A DNA stretch of 64,000 nucleotides from Vanilla planifolia (Eukaryota > Streptophyta > Magnoliopsida > Asparagales > Orchidaceae), in NCBI GenBank assembly GCA_023846275.1, contig CM043871.1, forward strand, positions 27,062,569-27,126,568, written 5' to 3'. A model generated the notes under the pieces. It was not told where the DNA came from and ran no database searches. It saw nothing but the letters and a program-made list of their open reading frames with translations. A program made the position numbers and the translations under genes. Shown here piece after piece: positions 1 to 12,679 of this stretch; within the stretch, counting starts at the first letter, position 1, and every line of letters starts with the position of its first letter.

Positions 1-293
1 ATGTAACATGAATTTCCTGATATTATATATGGAAACAAGTCAAGACCTTCCCAATGGATTATTATTTTTGTGTAATAGTTTAGCTGTTAAGAGTGCTTGG
101 CACCAAGTCAGAAGTCGTCCAGTGTCTAACAGTTCACTATTCGAGCTATTGAAATTCTTATGAAAAACAGTCCCTAACGGTTCCACCATTCCTGGGGCAC
201 TGTATATGAGGAAGCTTTTGTATGCTGGCCTTTGCTTTATAGGTCTTTCCAGCTATTTCATATTATTGATTATCTAAATATTTTTTTATACAG

Positions 294-3200
294 GTTCTTG
301 GATGCAATGTCTTCCAACCCATAGCAATTGAATATTGCGCTAGAGTAAGTTATCTACATTTGTCTTGCCTTTTTCTTTCAAATGTATTTATGGTGGTTTT
401 TATTTTGCTATCAAAATGTTAAGGATTAATTGGATTATTTTGTCCTAATCTAATCTGTAATTGGGATAAAAAAATACTCAACTTAAATAAAATATTGTTT
501 TTACATAAAATTAGTTGTTCATGTTTCAAGTTTAAGATATAATATTCTTTCTATTAACAACTAAGGATCAATCAAAATTATGCAGAATTTTTTATTGGTC
601 ATAACTGAATTGTATGGTGTCCTTGTGGAAGATGATTTTGAATGTCGAATAACAAATTATTTGTACTATCTCATTAATCCTCCTCCCGAAATTGATACAC
701 TTGGAAAAGCTTTTCTTTTTAACTGAATATAAAATAGCACTTACGCATAATCACTTAGGACGTCCTTTAATTATCTGAAAATCTTATACCCAAATTTATT
801 TATTGATGAAGCTCCTTCTTTGGTTTAGTGTTAATCCTTTGTCATTTCAAAGCAACCTAAGAAAAATTATCTTGTTCACAATCAGCAATCTGTCCATTCT
901 TTATGCATAATTCGTAATGACTTGTGGGGATCTATTTTAGTTTTTTCTTTAGTAGGAATAATTTTTTATCACCTTTATAGATGAACATTATGTTCTTATT
1001 GGGTTTTTCTTTTGAAGGAAAAATATAAAATTGCATCCACATTTAAATATTTTCACAAAATGGTCTAGAATATGTTTTATTCATGAATCTAAAATACTAA
1101 GAATAAGTAGATTATTTATGAGCTCAAAGATTATCTCATTGATAATGTTTTGTTTCATTAGAGTTCTTGAGCCTATACTCTTTAATAGAATTGAGTTGTA
1201 AAACAAAAAAATTTCACCTATATAAAACTTATATACCTCTTATGGTTGAAGGTTTATACCTCATTTTTTATGGGTAAAGTATTACTCATCATTGTTGCCT
1301 AACTTTTTAAAAAAAATTCAGTTTCAGAACACCTTAAAACATTTGCTCTAAGCTTTATCCTTCGACTACCATAACCTAAGGTATTTTGTTGCTTTATGTT
1401 TGTTCATAATACTAGTCATATGCATGGAAAATGTTATCCAAGAACTTTCAAATGTGCATTCATTGGTTATTTATCTACTCAGCAAAGTTATTGATGTTAT
1501 TTCTCCAGAAGACAATTCTGTCTTTCTAGATGTCACCTCTTCGAGATAACCATTCTCCTTAAAGTTTTCCTTTAGAAAAATCAACAATTATATGCAGATT
1601 AAAAAAAAAAAAATCTTTGTATCAACTTAAACAATCTCCACAAGCATGGTTCATTTGAAGGGGTCCCTCAAATCCCACAATCAAAGAAAGATAGTCTAGC
1701 CAAGCTGATTTTGGAAAGCTCCTTCAAATCTCATAATTAAAGAGATATGAAATTGGTGTTGTCAATTCTTTATATCCCATAATTTAAAAAAATATTCTCA
1801 TTTTATTGTTTTCCTTCTATATAAAATTTGATTATTAGGTTTGAAATAACATACAAAAATATTTTTTTTGTTTTAAAATATTTAATATATATTATAATTA
1901 ATGAGTCTTCCATAAAAAATATTTCATAGATTCTTTGGAAAATCTCTCTAATTTTAGAAATTAACAAGATTGAATCTACATGAACACATAAAAGTGTGAA
2001 TCATCACACTTTATTCTTACCCTAGCTTGTCAAATCACTTTGATCTATTCATTTAACCAATCTCATCATCTAATTGTATGAGGTAGGCATTTAATATGGC
2101 AAAGGCTCTTGCTTTGTCAATTGTCTTGACTTTAATTCTTGAGGTAGAACATCATAATATTATAATAACCTTGCATGTTTTGTTAGTTAGCAACTTTATG
2201 TGAACAGAAAGCCTATCGCAATGATACAAAATTAGAATTTTATGAAATGAGTTATGCATTCTTTTAAGCTTAAAATTTGGAAGTTAATATTGCATATTGT
2301 TTATTTAATTAAATTTTGAGTGAAAGAATTTTATTTGTTGTAGATGCTATTGGATGTAGCTTTCATTTTATTTTTGGATTTTTCAAAAAGCTTATCATTT
2401 ATGTTGGATGAGCTGTTGGTTTCATTGTTTTATTAATTTATTGGACAACTAAGCTAATTTGTGTCAATAAATGTGCCTTTGAATGATCGGTGTTCTTGGA
2501 TTCTTACAAAGGTGGAATCAAATTCCTTTTTTAAGGGTTGAAGTGTCCTGTTTTGATTGGTGCTTTTGATGGGTGTAGTGGTGGCCTGCTTGGGAATTGT
2601 TTTCTCAAGTGGTGCTCAACTCATGGAAGGACAAACCCTCGAGATGAAGCATTGGTGAGGAAGAGGTTTGATATCCCTTCCCTCTTGCTTCTCCTTTGGA
2701 CTTTTTTTTTGTTCTCTAAGAGCTCATGGCTTGTGGGGAAAGGAACGGGCCAAGCAAACTTGGGGGGAGGTTAGATTAGATGATCTTAGATTTCTGAATT
2801 GGTCCCGTGGAAGTTCATGGCTTGTGGGGAAAGGAATTGGCCAAGTAAACTTAGGGGGAGGTTAGATTAGATGATCTTAGATTTCTGAATTGGTCCCGTG
2901 GAAGTTCATGGCTTGTGGGGAAAGGAATTGGCCAAGTAAACTTGGGGGGAGGTTAGATTAGATGATCTTAGATTTCTGAATTGGTCCCTTGGAAGTTTAT
3001 TTATAGATCATGGATATACCCAAATGGTTGCAAACTAGCACAACAGTGATCTTCTAAGAGGCTCAATTATTATAATCATCTTATCATTTGGGTTTGATTG
3101 TTGTTGTGTGATTATAATTATTTTTGATATGGCATGCTAATTTGCTCAGACAGATTGGTTGACTAATTACGTTCACTAAATATAGGGATTTCTAGGATGA

Positions 3201-6200
3201 TTTTATATTTATCAAGAATGATTGCTAAGGGTTGCCTTTCTCGTGAAAACAATGCTACTCAATTTACCTTGTTAGGTAATGCAAATTTGCCTCAAGCATG
3301 TTAGTTTCCTTTGGCATTAGTTTCCCCTCAAGAAATTGGGGTTGCAGTTATTAGTTTTTCTGGATTCTTGGCTCTTGTCAGAAGCTATGCAGTGTAACTT
3401 TCATGATTTACTTTCTTGAGAAAGAATGTCATGTCATTCTGCATGGGCTGATTTCGATTGTATTGTTGTCACCCATTTTTTTCTCATCAAATTGCTTAAA
3501 CTAAGCAAATAAAAATTCACCTTATATAGCTATATTTAAAGATTTTTAGAGAATTGATATAAAACTTAATCATCAAGGCAGACTAGTGCAATGCATGAAA
3601 GCACAAGAGACATTATCCTCTTTCTCAATGAATATGACAAGATAGAGTTGTGTTCTTTGGAATTTGGTCTTTGATCTTATGTGTTGCTATTTTGGAGATG
3701 ACTTGATAAATTGGCATTTAGAGCTTCTTTGATGCACATGGTAATTTTATTAATAGATTTAGAAGCAAGGGTCTTTTGTATGACAAATTGTTTGATCTCT
3801 TCTCTTTTTGGTGATTCTTAATTAAAATACATGGTGGGCTTGTAATTTTGGCAGGGTCTGGGATGTTCCTTGCGACTTAAGAAAGTGTGAATTTTGTTTT
3901 TTGCTCTTTGTTTTGTAGATCATTGTTTTCTCTCATTTTGGACATTGGTTACAACCGAACTACATAAATTTTTAGTGTACTTTTGCTGTGCTATTGATCT
4001 TTATAAGCTTTTTCTTTGCTCATTAGCCCCATCTACTTGTTCCATCTGATCCAATATTTGCTTCCGCACAAACACCTCTAGTCACAATGATTTTTGTCTC
4101 TAGTCACAATGATTTTTGTCAAAAACAATGTTATGACAAGGTACTACAAGATTTGGTCTTTGAAATTAAACTGTATGGCATAATAAAATAGAATATCATG
4201 GGACAAGTCAAAGAGCGCTTGCTTGGCCAAAGTACTTTTATGAAATGGTGCTTTTCGGTCGGCATCTCTTCTCAGTACATTTTATGGTCAGTCTAGTTTG
4301 ACTTGTATATAATTAAATCAGTTTGATGGCATCCTTGCCTTGGATTCTGCGTGGATGTGCTGCAATGTTGAACCAATATACACATTCTTCCAGAACTGGT
4401 AGTCATGATTACATTCTGCCTCATGGCTATCACCTTTTTTCCTGTATAATTGCACAGCGAATGGCAGAGTGTAGGTGATATGTCAGTGGATTGCCGTGGC
4501 ACTAGGTAACTTGATGAAACTTTTTTTGTATGGAAAAAACTATGCAGTGATATTATTAGAACAAAAATATGAACACCTGATAACATAAGTGTTAACTATT
4601 CATCCACCAAGAATGGCATCTTTTCCTCCACAGACTAAAAGCACAACTTCAGACCATTCAATCAACTCCTTTACTTCCCAATCCATGGCTCCTTTTTTAT
4701 TTCAATTGATTCCTAGCAGGCCTAAGTCACCTAGTGTTTCTGGATATTTTATCAAATTCAAATATGTCAATGAAATTGTTCTGCCACTGAACTTAGTGGT
4801 CGTTTCTTTTTGTTTAGCTATGAATATTGCATGGCATATGGATGGGTTTTTGATGGGTATATTGTCTGTTTTGTGACATTTTAAGAAAATTTGTTATGGA
4901 TATAATGAATAACAAACAGACATATAACCATCCTCATGTGTTTTATGAATAAACGCATATTTATGGTTTGAATAAATGCTTAAGGATTTGTTTATGTTAG
5001 ATTCTTAATAGTTACAAATTAATTCATGCACAATGAGTATGAATATAGAAGTAATAATTATCCTGTAAGTTCTGTCTTGTACTGGGCTTTCTTTATGCAC
5101 TTAAACTTAGACTAGATCCCTTTTACTGATGATATTTGTAGCACAAGTATTGAACTTTGGAGTACGATGTAAGATGACAACTCTACATATATTGTTTCCG
5201 TTGCTTCAATGGATATGTTTGGAATTTTTTCTGGCATTACAATGGTAACTTATTTTGTTATCCTTCGAAATTTTTCTATGGATACAGAAAGTTGCTGCTG
5301 CTTCAGGAGACATGAGAAAAGTGCTTGATGCTTGCAGGTTCAATGCTCGTACTTTCACATGATCCTGTATTCTGATTTTTTTTTTATTCATACAATGTAG
5401 TGGTTCAATAATCGTTAATGTGAGATTCAAAGTGGTGTTGCAAACCTTTTTTAGTGCTCTTATGCTTCTCATCTGTCTGATGATATTCTCCATTTTACAT
5501 ATCATTCTAATCTGCGGGCAAGTTGTTTTCTGTATTGAGTTCTCCAAAAAATGAACTTCTAGTATTTTTATTATTTTATGACCTTTTTAGGAACGCGATT
5601 ATCTTACCTTCTGTGTATACATTCTAGGACGGCTGTTGAGGTTCTTGAGGGACAGTTAAGGGATGCTTCTACGCAAGAAAAAGCTGATATAGTAAGGCAT
5701 CATTTTGCTAAGTGTACAAAATGCTGATATCATTTTGAAGTTTGCAAGGTGTATATTCTTGGGTATACAATGGTCTTTAAATGGTTAAATATGATCATAG
5801 AATTTTTTTTGATAAGATAATCCTAGGAATATACAAGTGGCTGAGTTTTTTAAAAATATTGTTAAAAATTGCTAATTTTGCTAATAAAAAATGACACTGT
5901 ATGTCACTCAAATTGGAGCAATATCTAGTTGGGCATGTTGATGTTAAAAAGGAGGATTTAAAACTGCTTAGATAGTATTGACTAAACTAAAAAATAAATT
6001 ATTAAAACTTGTAGATAAACACCAATGACTAGCTATGGCAACATTATCAAGACTTTATTACTCTCTTTAAATGCTTATTGCCTTTTCAATCTTTTGTTTC
6101 TTGCAATTGTGAGGCCAGAATTGGTTCAAGTTAATTTTATAGGTAAATTAAATTGTGTTGCAGGTAAACTTTGACCATATGGATATTGCGTTGTCAAAGG

Positions 6201-9200
6201 CATTTAAGTCATCGAAGGTGGATATCATACAAACTCTCCCACAACACCAGCAGGTGAACTCCACATTCTCAAATTGAAATTAAATAAGAATTCAAGATAT
6301 TTGTGGTTATTGCACACCCTCTTATGCCCAACTGTCAAATTTTGCACTTCTACCTACGTGTGTAAATCTATTGTCAACCAACTTAGACAAAACTTTTTGA
6401 TTTCAAGTAATTTATGTTGCGTAATTGCAAAATCTTGTTAAATTCTAAATTAAACTAGACAATATCAGGGTGCTGTGAAGATTTTTTTTAGATGTATCCT
6501 TCATTGCATTCACAAAACAATTGGTGTAATGAGAGTAAGCCAAGAACCAACTGAATTTTATCCATCATGAAGTCATTTGTTAAAGAGAATAAAGTATGCT
6601 CATATTCTGGACTGCTTTATGCAAGTCTTATGGGCATAGACGTGGGTTTTTTTATTACGTTTGTGGAGTTGGTTGAATATTTGCATTACAGATCACAATC
6701 AAGCAACAAATGATTTATAAGTTTCTTCTGGAGAAGTGGTTAAAAAAAGGTTATGACAGATATGAGCTATTCTACAATTCCATCTTGTTAGCAAGAAGTC
6801 TTTAAATGTGGACATGTAAAATTTTGAGATGTTTATAGAAGAAAAATGTCATCTAGTTCTCTTTGAAGAGAAGAAGGGTGCATGTACCTAGAAAGATTCG
6901 CAAGTCTTTTTCTTTCTCCCTGAAGTTATTATAATATATTCTCAAGGGGAGTTGCAACGATTGATGCAATAGTTGTCAAAAAAACTTAGCTATTTCTTCT
7001 AAGTTTGAATCATATTCTGTTAGTGTAGTCGTAGTTTTTTTTGAATTTTGGGTTTCCATGCAAAAAGTTGTGCCAGTGCTCATCTTGTGTTTCTTGTCTT
7101 CTTTTTGTTTGTTGTTTCTTGCTCTTATGATTTAGTTTCTCCATGTGCTGCCCATTGTGTTTTAAGTCATTAAAGGTTTCTTTGTGGGTAACATGTTATG
7201 GGAGATTTATCTTTGCAATTATCTCTTGGAGTTCGTATGCAATTAAAGTAGTTGAAAAGTTTCTATGTGTAGTCATGTTTCATAAATGTTGGTATCAAAG
7301 CTTAGTTTATATTTTTTGGTATTGATGGTACAATTGAGGCCAAGGGTTATTTGATAATACACGTGCATCTTAAGAGCGTAGAAGGAGCTTTTTTCATATG
7401 CTATATTTTTATTAATGAGTTTAATATCATAGTGATTCACTTGGGCTTTGTGCAAATAGACTTTGAAGAGGAATGCAAAGGTTTTACCTTATTATTGTCA
7501 TTGCAAAATGGTTGAAATGCAGCTATTATTTTTGTGAATAATATGTCTAGAAACCAAAAGTTAGAAGTTACAAGAGATATAAGACTTAATTTGAAGTGAG
7601 GACATAGAATGTAAAGAATTCAATGAGTTATTTGCTCTTATTTCTGAAATGAATGGGCTATTTGGTTTTGTCTTAGTATTGGAGGCAAAGGTTGCGACAT
7701 ACAATTGTTGGGTATTAATATAGGTGAGGTTGTTAATGGTTTGATCTCGAGTTTTTAATGATTTCATCTCAAGATGAACTCATAATGACTAAATATTTAA
7801 TTGTAGTATTTCGATTCTATCTCAATTCGATTCAAACTTTGAACATGAAGGATTCAATCCAAGTTAAGTTTGAATTGTTAGTCACCGTTTTGAACTTGAT
7901 CCAAGTTAAAGCTAATTTGATTTTTAATTAATTTATAATTTTTTAATCAAATTCTTGATCATAGTTAAGGCTATATTGTCAAACTTGTTAAATGTATTAC
8001 TATATTTTCATAATTTATTTTTTGATGCTTATACATATATATATATATATATATATATATTCACAAATACATAGTTATTCCAATCCAATCTAAGCTTAGC
8101 TCATAATTGGCATATAATAGTTTGACTTAGGTCGATATGGGTTCATAAATGGCTAATTGTAATTTGATTCAAGCCTTATTTGGGGCTTTCATTCCAATTT
8201 TTTCTTGATTTTTAAGCAAACTTAACAGCCTAAATATCGAAAACCTAAATTGACCGGATGTAGCTTATCATGCCAAAAGGAGCTCACTTTTTTATGAATG
8301 CATTGATGACCATAGAATTTGTCCTTGTGTTCAATTTAACAATTTGATCAAGTTGTGGATTCTTAACTCAAGTGCATTGTTTCATCTTACTTTATGCACA
8401 GGGTTATTTTACTGCTTCGTGTTAGGGAATCACAAAAACGTATGGTGGTTGATGACGAGCCTATAGAGGTCATAAGGGAGACTAGCCAATTATGATGTCA
8501 AACAATATGTAGTGGATGTTATAGGATGTGTGGTACATCCTTTGCTTTAAGGACAAACCTAATATAGTTGATCAATTGGACAAATATGGATATTTTACCA
8601 TTGTCAAATATAGTTCCTGGACGTTTGTTATGGGTGCCCTTTTGATCGCATGGGTTCCCAAGAATAGAGCTACGTTTATGGAAGATAGTTAGTTGCTTCT
8701 TCATTGATTATCATCAAAGGTCATCATTTGTGTCAAAATCGACTTGGCAATATGAGAGATAAGAGTGTGGAGATATTGGTGAGAGCTATATGCTAAACCT
8801 AAAGTATTTATTCATTCTTAGAAAGCAAAAATGCATGAATTTTGCTAACACAAGTTAGGAGCTACATTTGTCAATTAGTGCTATGTTGGGCATTGATGAG
8901 CTATTAAGAAATGCAAATGGGGAGTTTATGGCAAAGATTCTATCTATGTTAGTGATAAATTGTCTTTATTTATGTCACTCTTTGCATTAGGCTAGCATTG
9001 TCTTTGCAATGAGATTTATTAGCCAGTGCATAACTAATCAACGTTGGACGATGCTAGCATCAGCCTCGATCCTAGAGTCTTATTTACTTGTACATGTGTT
9101 CATGCATATGTATGCATCTCAAGCGTAGCACATAAATCAAAGATGCATCTAAATGACTACTGAAAGTCAGAATGATTTCTCTGTATATCTTTCTACAAAT

Positions 9201-10024
9201 CCAACCCTAATCTATTCCCCTTATTTAAAAAAAAAACCATTGAAGAAAAAATCACCGACTCCTACAATCAATGGTTGAACCAGGGCACATGTGCTTCTTT
9301 GGTATCCGAAGAACCATTAAAGTACACAAAGCTACCTGACTTTTCTTTGTGATACATTGCAGATAATATTGTGCTTGATGGTGAAGCGCTTTCAACATTG
9401 CAAAAGGCCTACAACTATTGGAGAGGCAAGTTTCTATTCTTGTTCTCTAAGCTTTTGTATGTAATGTCAAGAATGAACTCTCTATTGATTACCTTTAAGG
9501 AATCCTCTAGTTATGAAAACTGCCTCTCTATCAAAGACAAAACTGCTTGTATCTTACTAATGTGAAATTGTATCGGTAGAAGCATCACTCTTCATCATAT
9601 AGATTCCTATCCTTGCTTTGATGAATGTGTTGAATGTCGTGTCGCAGTTAAACAAGTCGTATTTGGAAGCCTGTAGATCCACTCTTGTACCTGCGGTCGG
9701 ATCGCTCGAATTCACCGAAATGTGCAGAGTGCTGGCCGACCAGGTTCGTCAAAACTTACATCTTTCCACTGTTGTTGTGCATTCTGCAACATTCTATACT
9801 TTTGAAATCAATGTTCAGGGACTACTCAAGCTTGGCCAGTCCAAAGATGTTCGATCGAAGGGAGTAACATTACAAATTGATGTCTCAGACATTCTATTTG
9901 CATTTAAGGTATGAAAACTATATATGGATAAAAGGTTTGTTGATCACATTTCTACAAGGAACTCAACATTGCTTTATTGACTTGACAGGGAATTCGATTT
10001 TTTCAGAACATCTTGGAGGGTTAG
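294..10024 (+). CDS. CDC6: Cell division control protein 6 (CDC6), C-terminal part, 5' end outside window
   Basis: CDC6 is the AAA+ ATPase that works with ORC to load MCM helicases at replication origins in the nucleus. Eight exons can be read: 294-344, 5288-5337, 5628-5691, 6164-6253, 9363-9425, 9648-9743, 9819-9908 and 9989-10024 (stop TAG). They join in frame to about 179 residues. Visible parts are the end of the AAA+ lid with the sensor-2 motif in ARKVAAASGDMRKVLDACR, then a winged-helix domain containing FDHMDIALSKAFKSS, QTLPQHQQIILC, ELNKSYLEACRS, LADQGLLKLG and the terminal GIRFFQNILEG. The N-terminal half with Walker A and B must lie upstream. The first complete intron is 4.9 kb and the fourth 3.1 kb. 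Exon 9363-9425 ends with a GC donor (AG|GCAAGT). The family match is from memory of plant CDC6; ORC1 is the nearest alternative but its C-terminus differs. Confidence 0.9.
345..5287 (+). other. Long CDC6 intron (4.9 kb)
   Basis: This GT-AG intron (gtaagt at 345, tacag before 5288) separates IEYCAR from KVAAASGDMRK, which are adjacent in the protein. It is AT-rich, has no convincing coding sequence, and carries the 91-bp tandem repeat at 2725-2997 and a short duplicated 'gtcacaatgatttttgtc' block near 4080-4120. The short open frames in it look like chance. Confidence 0.8.
2725..2997 (+). repeat. Three-copy 91-bp tandem repeat in CDC6 intron
   Basis: The motif catggcttgtggggaaagga starts at 2725, 2816 and 2907, a constant 91-bp period. 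The copies differ at only a few bases (for example cgggccaagc versus ttggccaagt). The unit is richer in G than the surrounding intron. No open frame runs through all three units. Confidence 0.9.
6254..9362 (+). other. CDC6 intron (3.1 kb), no recognisable content
   Basis: Donor gtgaac at 6254 and acceptor attgcag before 9363. The intron includes an (AT)n microsatellite at about 8035-8060 and otherwise unremarkable AT-rich sequence. No protein family was recognised in any frame. Confidence 0.7.
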
Positions 10025-10680
10025 TTGTTTCGATTAACATTAAAACGTTGATGAGGATTTCTTTGGGCCTCTGGTGTTCTTGTTGCTCATTAATGGACTT
10101 AACCAACTTTTGGTGTCTAAAAGGAAATAATGTATGAAACATTCGTTGCTTCTGAATGCATTCAACGTGTGATCTAATATTCAACGAATTCTATAGAAGT
10201 TCTTTTGTTCTTGAGGATTAGATGAAAGAAAGCACAAGATTATGGAAATAGATCAACAAGGCCTCGAAAGTGTGAAGGAAAAAAAAAAAAAAAAACAAAA
10301 TTTAAATCACAAAAATATGTTTTATATAATTTACCACTAAATATTCTTTACACTTACATTAAAGACCTGCAATGAGAGATTGTCTTGTGTAAGAAAGCTG
10401 ATAGCTGTTATTGTAATTATAATATAAGCTTGGAAGAAAACAAGTTGTACTTAATTGTTCGTATCAAAATGGTTGACAAAAATAGTTGTTTTATTATTAT
10501 TTTTTTAAAAAAATTCTTTAAAAGCTTTTTGATCAAATATTTATAATAAAAAATTAACTCATATAAACATCATTGTTATTTTTTATTTTTGTCAAAATCT
10601 TCAAGCCAAGTGTCCTGCTTAAATCCCTAAGTATGCATCGTTCACGAACAAAGAGAACATCGCGCTTAATGCAAGAACTC
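10025..10680. other. Convergent 3' ends of CDC6 and the tetraspanin gene
   Basis: This 656-bp gap between two stop codons must hold both 3' UTRs. A poly-A tract of about 16 bases lies near 10280-10296. A reverse-strand AATAAA-type signal sits near 10577-10590 in the direction of the tetraspanin transcript. Short open frames here have no family resemblance. Confidence 0.6.
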
Positions 10681-11568
10681 TTAAGGATAACCTCTGTAAC
10701 GCGTGTATCGGTTGTCATCACAACTATTTCTGAAGGCACAGCAGCCAATGGAATAAACGAGGTTGAGAAACACAAACAAGCAAATGTTGAAGATGGCTAG
10801 ATTTTTCCACTCCCTCCGTATGTTCGACAAAACTGCCACCTTGCAGCTGTCGCAATTGAAGCAGAGTTTGTCGTCGTCGTTGCTCCATGAGCTGCAATCG
10901 CCGGCTTTGGAAGCCATCCTCTGCTGTGGCATCTCCCAGTGGCTCCCATTCACCCTTTGGTATCCACAGGAAGAAGGTGGCTTACAGCAACCATCCTGCA
11001 GAGGTACGTAAATTTCAAAACTTTAAGCGATTTGATAAGAAAAATATGAATGAATGATTACCTGTGTGGTGGACAAGCTTTGCAGGTAGAAATCATTGAC
11101 CCCCTCGAACAGCAAGAGCTTGTGAAGGCCACCACAGACCCCGCCGTCCACCATGCAGCTCTTGATTCTGCTCCATGTCGCGCCGTCGGCAACCCTTTTT
11201 TGCAACCAGTTGGAGTAGTCGCCGATCCTGTACTCCATGTAGCCCTTCCCCGCCACCGCCTGTCCGACGCTGCGGTTGGTCACGACGATGGCGAACACGG
11301 AGAAGCAGAACAGTCCGACGAGCATCAGAAACGTGACGACGAGGTAGAGCCAGAGAAAGGAAGAGACGCTGCAGCAGGAGCCGAGGAGGCCGAGGAGGGA
11401 GACCACCATAAGGAAGAGGCCGGTGGTGAGAATGGGCCACGCCAGGACCTGTTCGCAGTCGGACGCGGCGTTAGAGCGGAGCCAGAGGCCCACCACGACG
11501 AGGGGGAAGGAGAAGAAGAGGGTGACGAGGTTGAGGACGCAGATCACGCTGTTGCTGATATGGAACAT
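10681..11568 (-). CDS. Tetraspanin (plant TET family), 273 aa
   Basis: Tetraspanins are four-pass membrane proteins that organise membrane microdomains. Exon 1 is 11062-11568 and exon 2 10681-10995; the intron has gtaatc/ctgcag borders and the joined length is 273 residues, normal for the family. I start at MFHISNSVICVLN because plant tetraspanins open this way. An in-frame ATG 26 codons upstream (11646) would add a hydrophilic leader untypical of the family. Four hydrophobic segments are visible: ICVLNLVTLFFSFPLVVVG, ILTTGLFLMVVSLLGLLG, YLVVTFLMLVGLFCFSV and, at the C-terminus, LAIFNICLFVFLNLVYS. The large extracellular loop has cysteines including the plant signature GCCKPPSSCGY directly after the exon junction. 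The short cytosolic tail ends RYTRYRGYP. Exon 1 is GC-rich compared with its AT-rich surroundings, as in many monocot first exons. Convergent with CDC6. The TET subgroup is not assigned. Confidence 0.93.
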
Positions 11569-12679
11569 TGCGTCGAAGGGAGCTCCTCTGTTTTGATGGT
11601 GGGAGGAGAAAAGGGGGGACCTTTGGCCTGTTTTCCTGTCGCTCAACCGGAAAGGGGAGTCGCGGGGTCGTTTCTACAATTTTCCGGAGACAATATGGTA
11701 ATTAAATCATTTTACACGGGCGTTTTTGAAGTTGGGAACGCGGCGGATTACGGAGGGATCGAACCCGGTTTATTGGGGTGACCGGATTCGGCTGTGCGCG
11801 TTAGTTTTTCTCGCTCGAAAAGCCGTTAACAAACAAGAGGCACAGCGCTAACGAAGGCCGCTCATGCCACCAATAACAGAGGCGCTTCATACAAATCAAT
11901 GTTATTATTCATCATTAATATTTTCCAAAATTTCTATCTAAATTCAATTTCTATTGTTTAAAAAAAAATCATAATATTGATAATATTCAATACATTTTCC
12001 AAAAGTTCTTTAAATACAACATAGAACCACTCATATAAAATATAAACAAGTGGATAAGTAGAGATAGGGAAAAAAAAGAAAATAATTCTAAAATGAAAAG
12101 GTATGATCAAAATTTAATAAATTATAATTAAAATATGATATCAAAAGTAAAATTATTACACAACAAAACGAGCTTACTAAAATTTGAATCAAGGTTTGAC
12201 CTGAGAACCATCACTGGAGATGAAATTGCATGCCTATACATGGAATTTACTACTCAAACATGATATGAAAATGTACCTCAAGTATAAGCAATATCACAAT
12301 TGGAACATTCTAATTACAGAAGAATAACACAGGAATTGGGGTGAAGCCTGAAAGAGAGATTCAATCATTTGAGGAATTTTGCATCTCATAAAACCTACAT
12401 TAAAGAACTCATTAGAAAAATCTCCAAGCAATGTTTTTTTTTTCAATTTTTTTTTTATATCAAATGTGCATTTCCAATCCCATATAAGCATAACAGTAGA
12501 TGAAATGTTCTCCAAGAATGAAACAAAAGTAGCCTTGAATCAGTATATATCTAATAAAAGGTGGTTCAACTTTCAAGAGTTGCTTTTAAGCAGCAGCTTT
12601 CTTAGAGAACAAAAGCCATAAGATTTGAAGACAACTCAAATGCTTTATTCCTTGTTGAATCCCACTCATTTTTCAGCAG
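11569..12679. other. Tetraspanin upstream region and MPC1 3' flank
   Basis: 11569-11860 is GC-rich and continuous with tetraspanin exon 1, so it probably holds that gene's 5' UTR and core promoter. From about 11900 the sequence is AT-rich intergenic DNA without recognisable genes. The MPC1 3' UTR lies at the right end: a reverse-strand AATAAA is found near 12643, about 35 bp beyond the MPC1 stop. Confidence 0.55.

Noticed and set aside
4293-5547. Open frames of about 95-113 codons in the CDC6 intron
   Set aside because: They overlap on both strands in AT-rich intron, have no recognisable domain, and one runs over the real CDC6 exon at 5288-5337 on the wrong strand.
11745-11775. Sequence resembling a tRNA T-arm (ggttcgatccc on the - strand)
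   Set aside because: The stem bases do not pair properly and there is no A box, anticodon arm or acceptor stem at the right distance.
11050-11781. Long 243-codon open frame on the + strand opposite the tetraspanin
   Set aside because: It is the antisense shadow of the GC-rich first exon and its promoter. The translation is low-complexity (E, D, G, A-rich) and matches no family.
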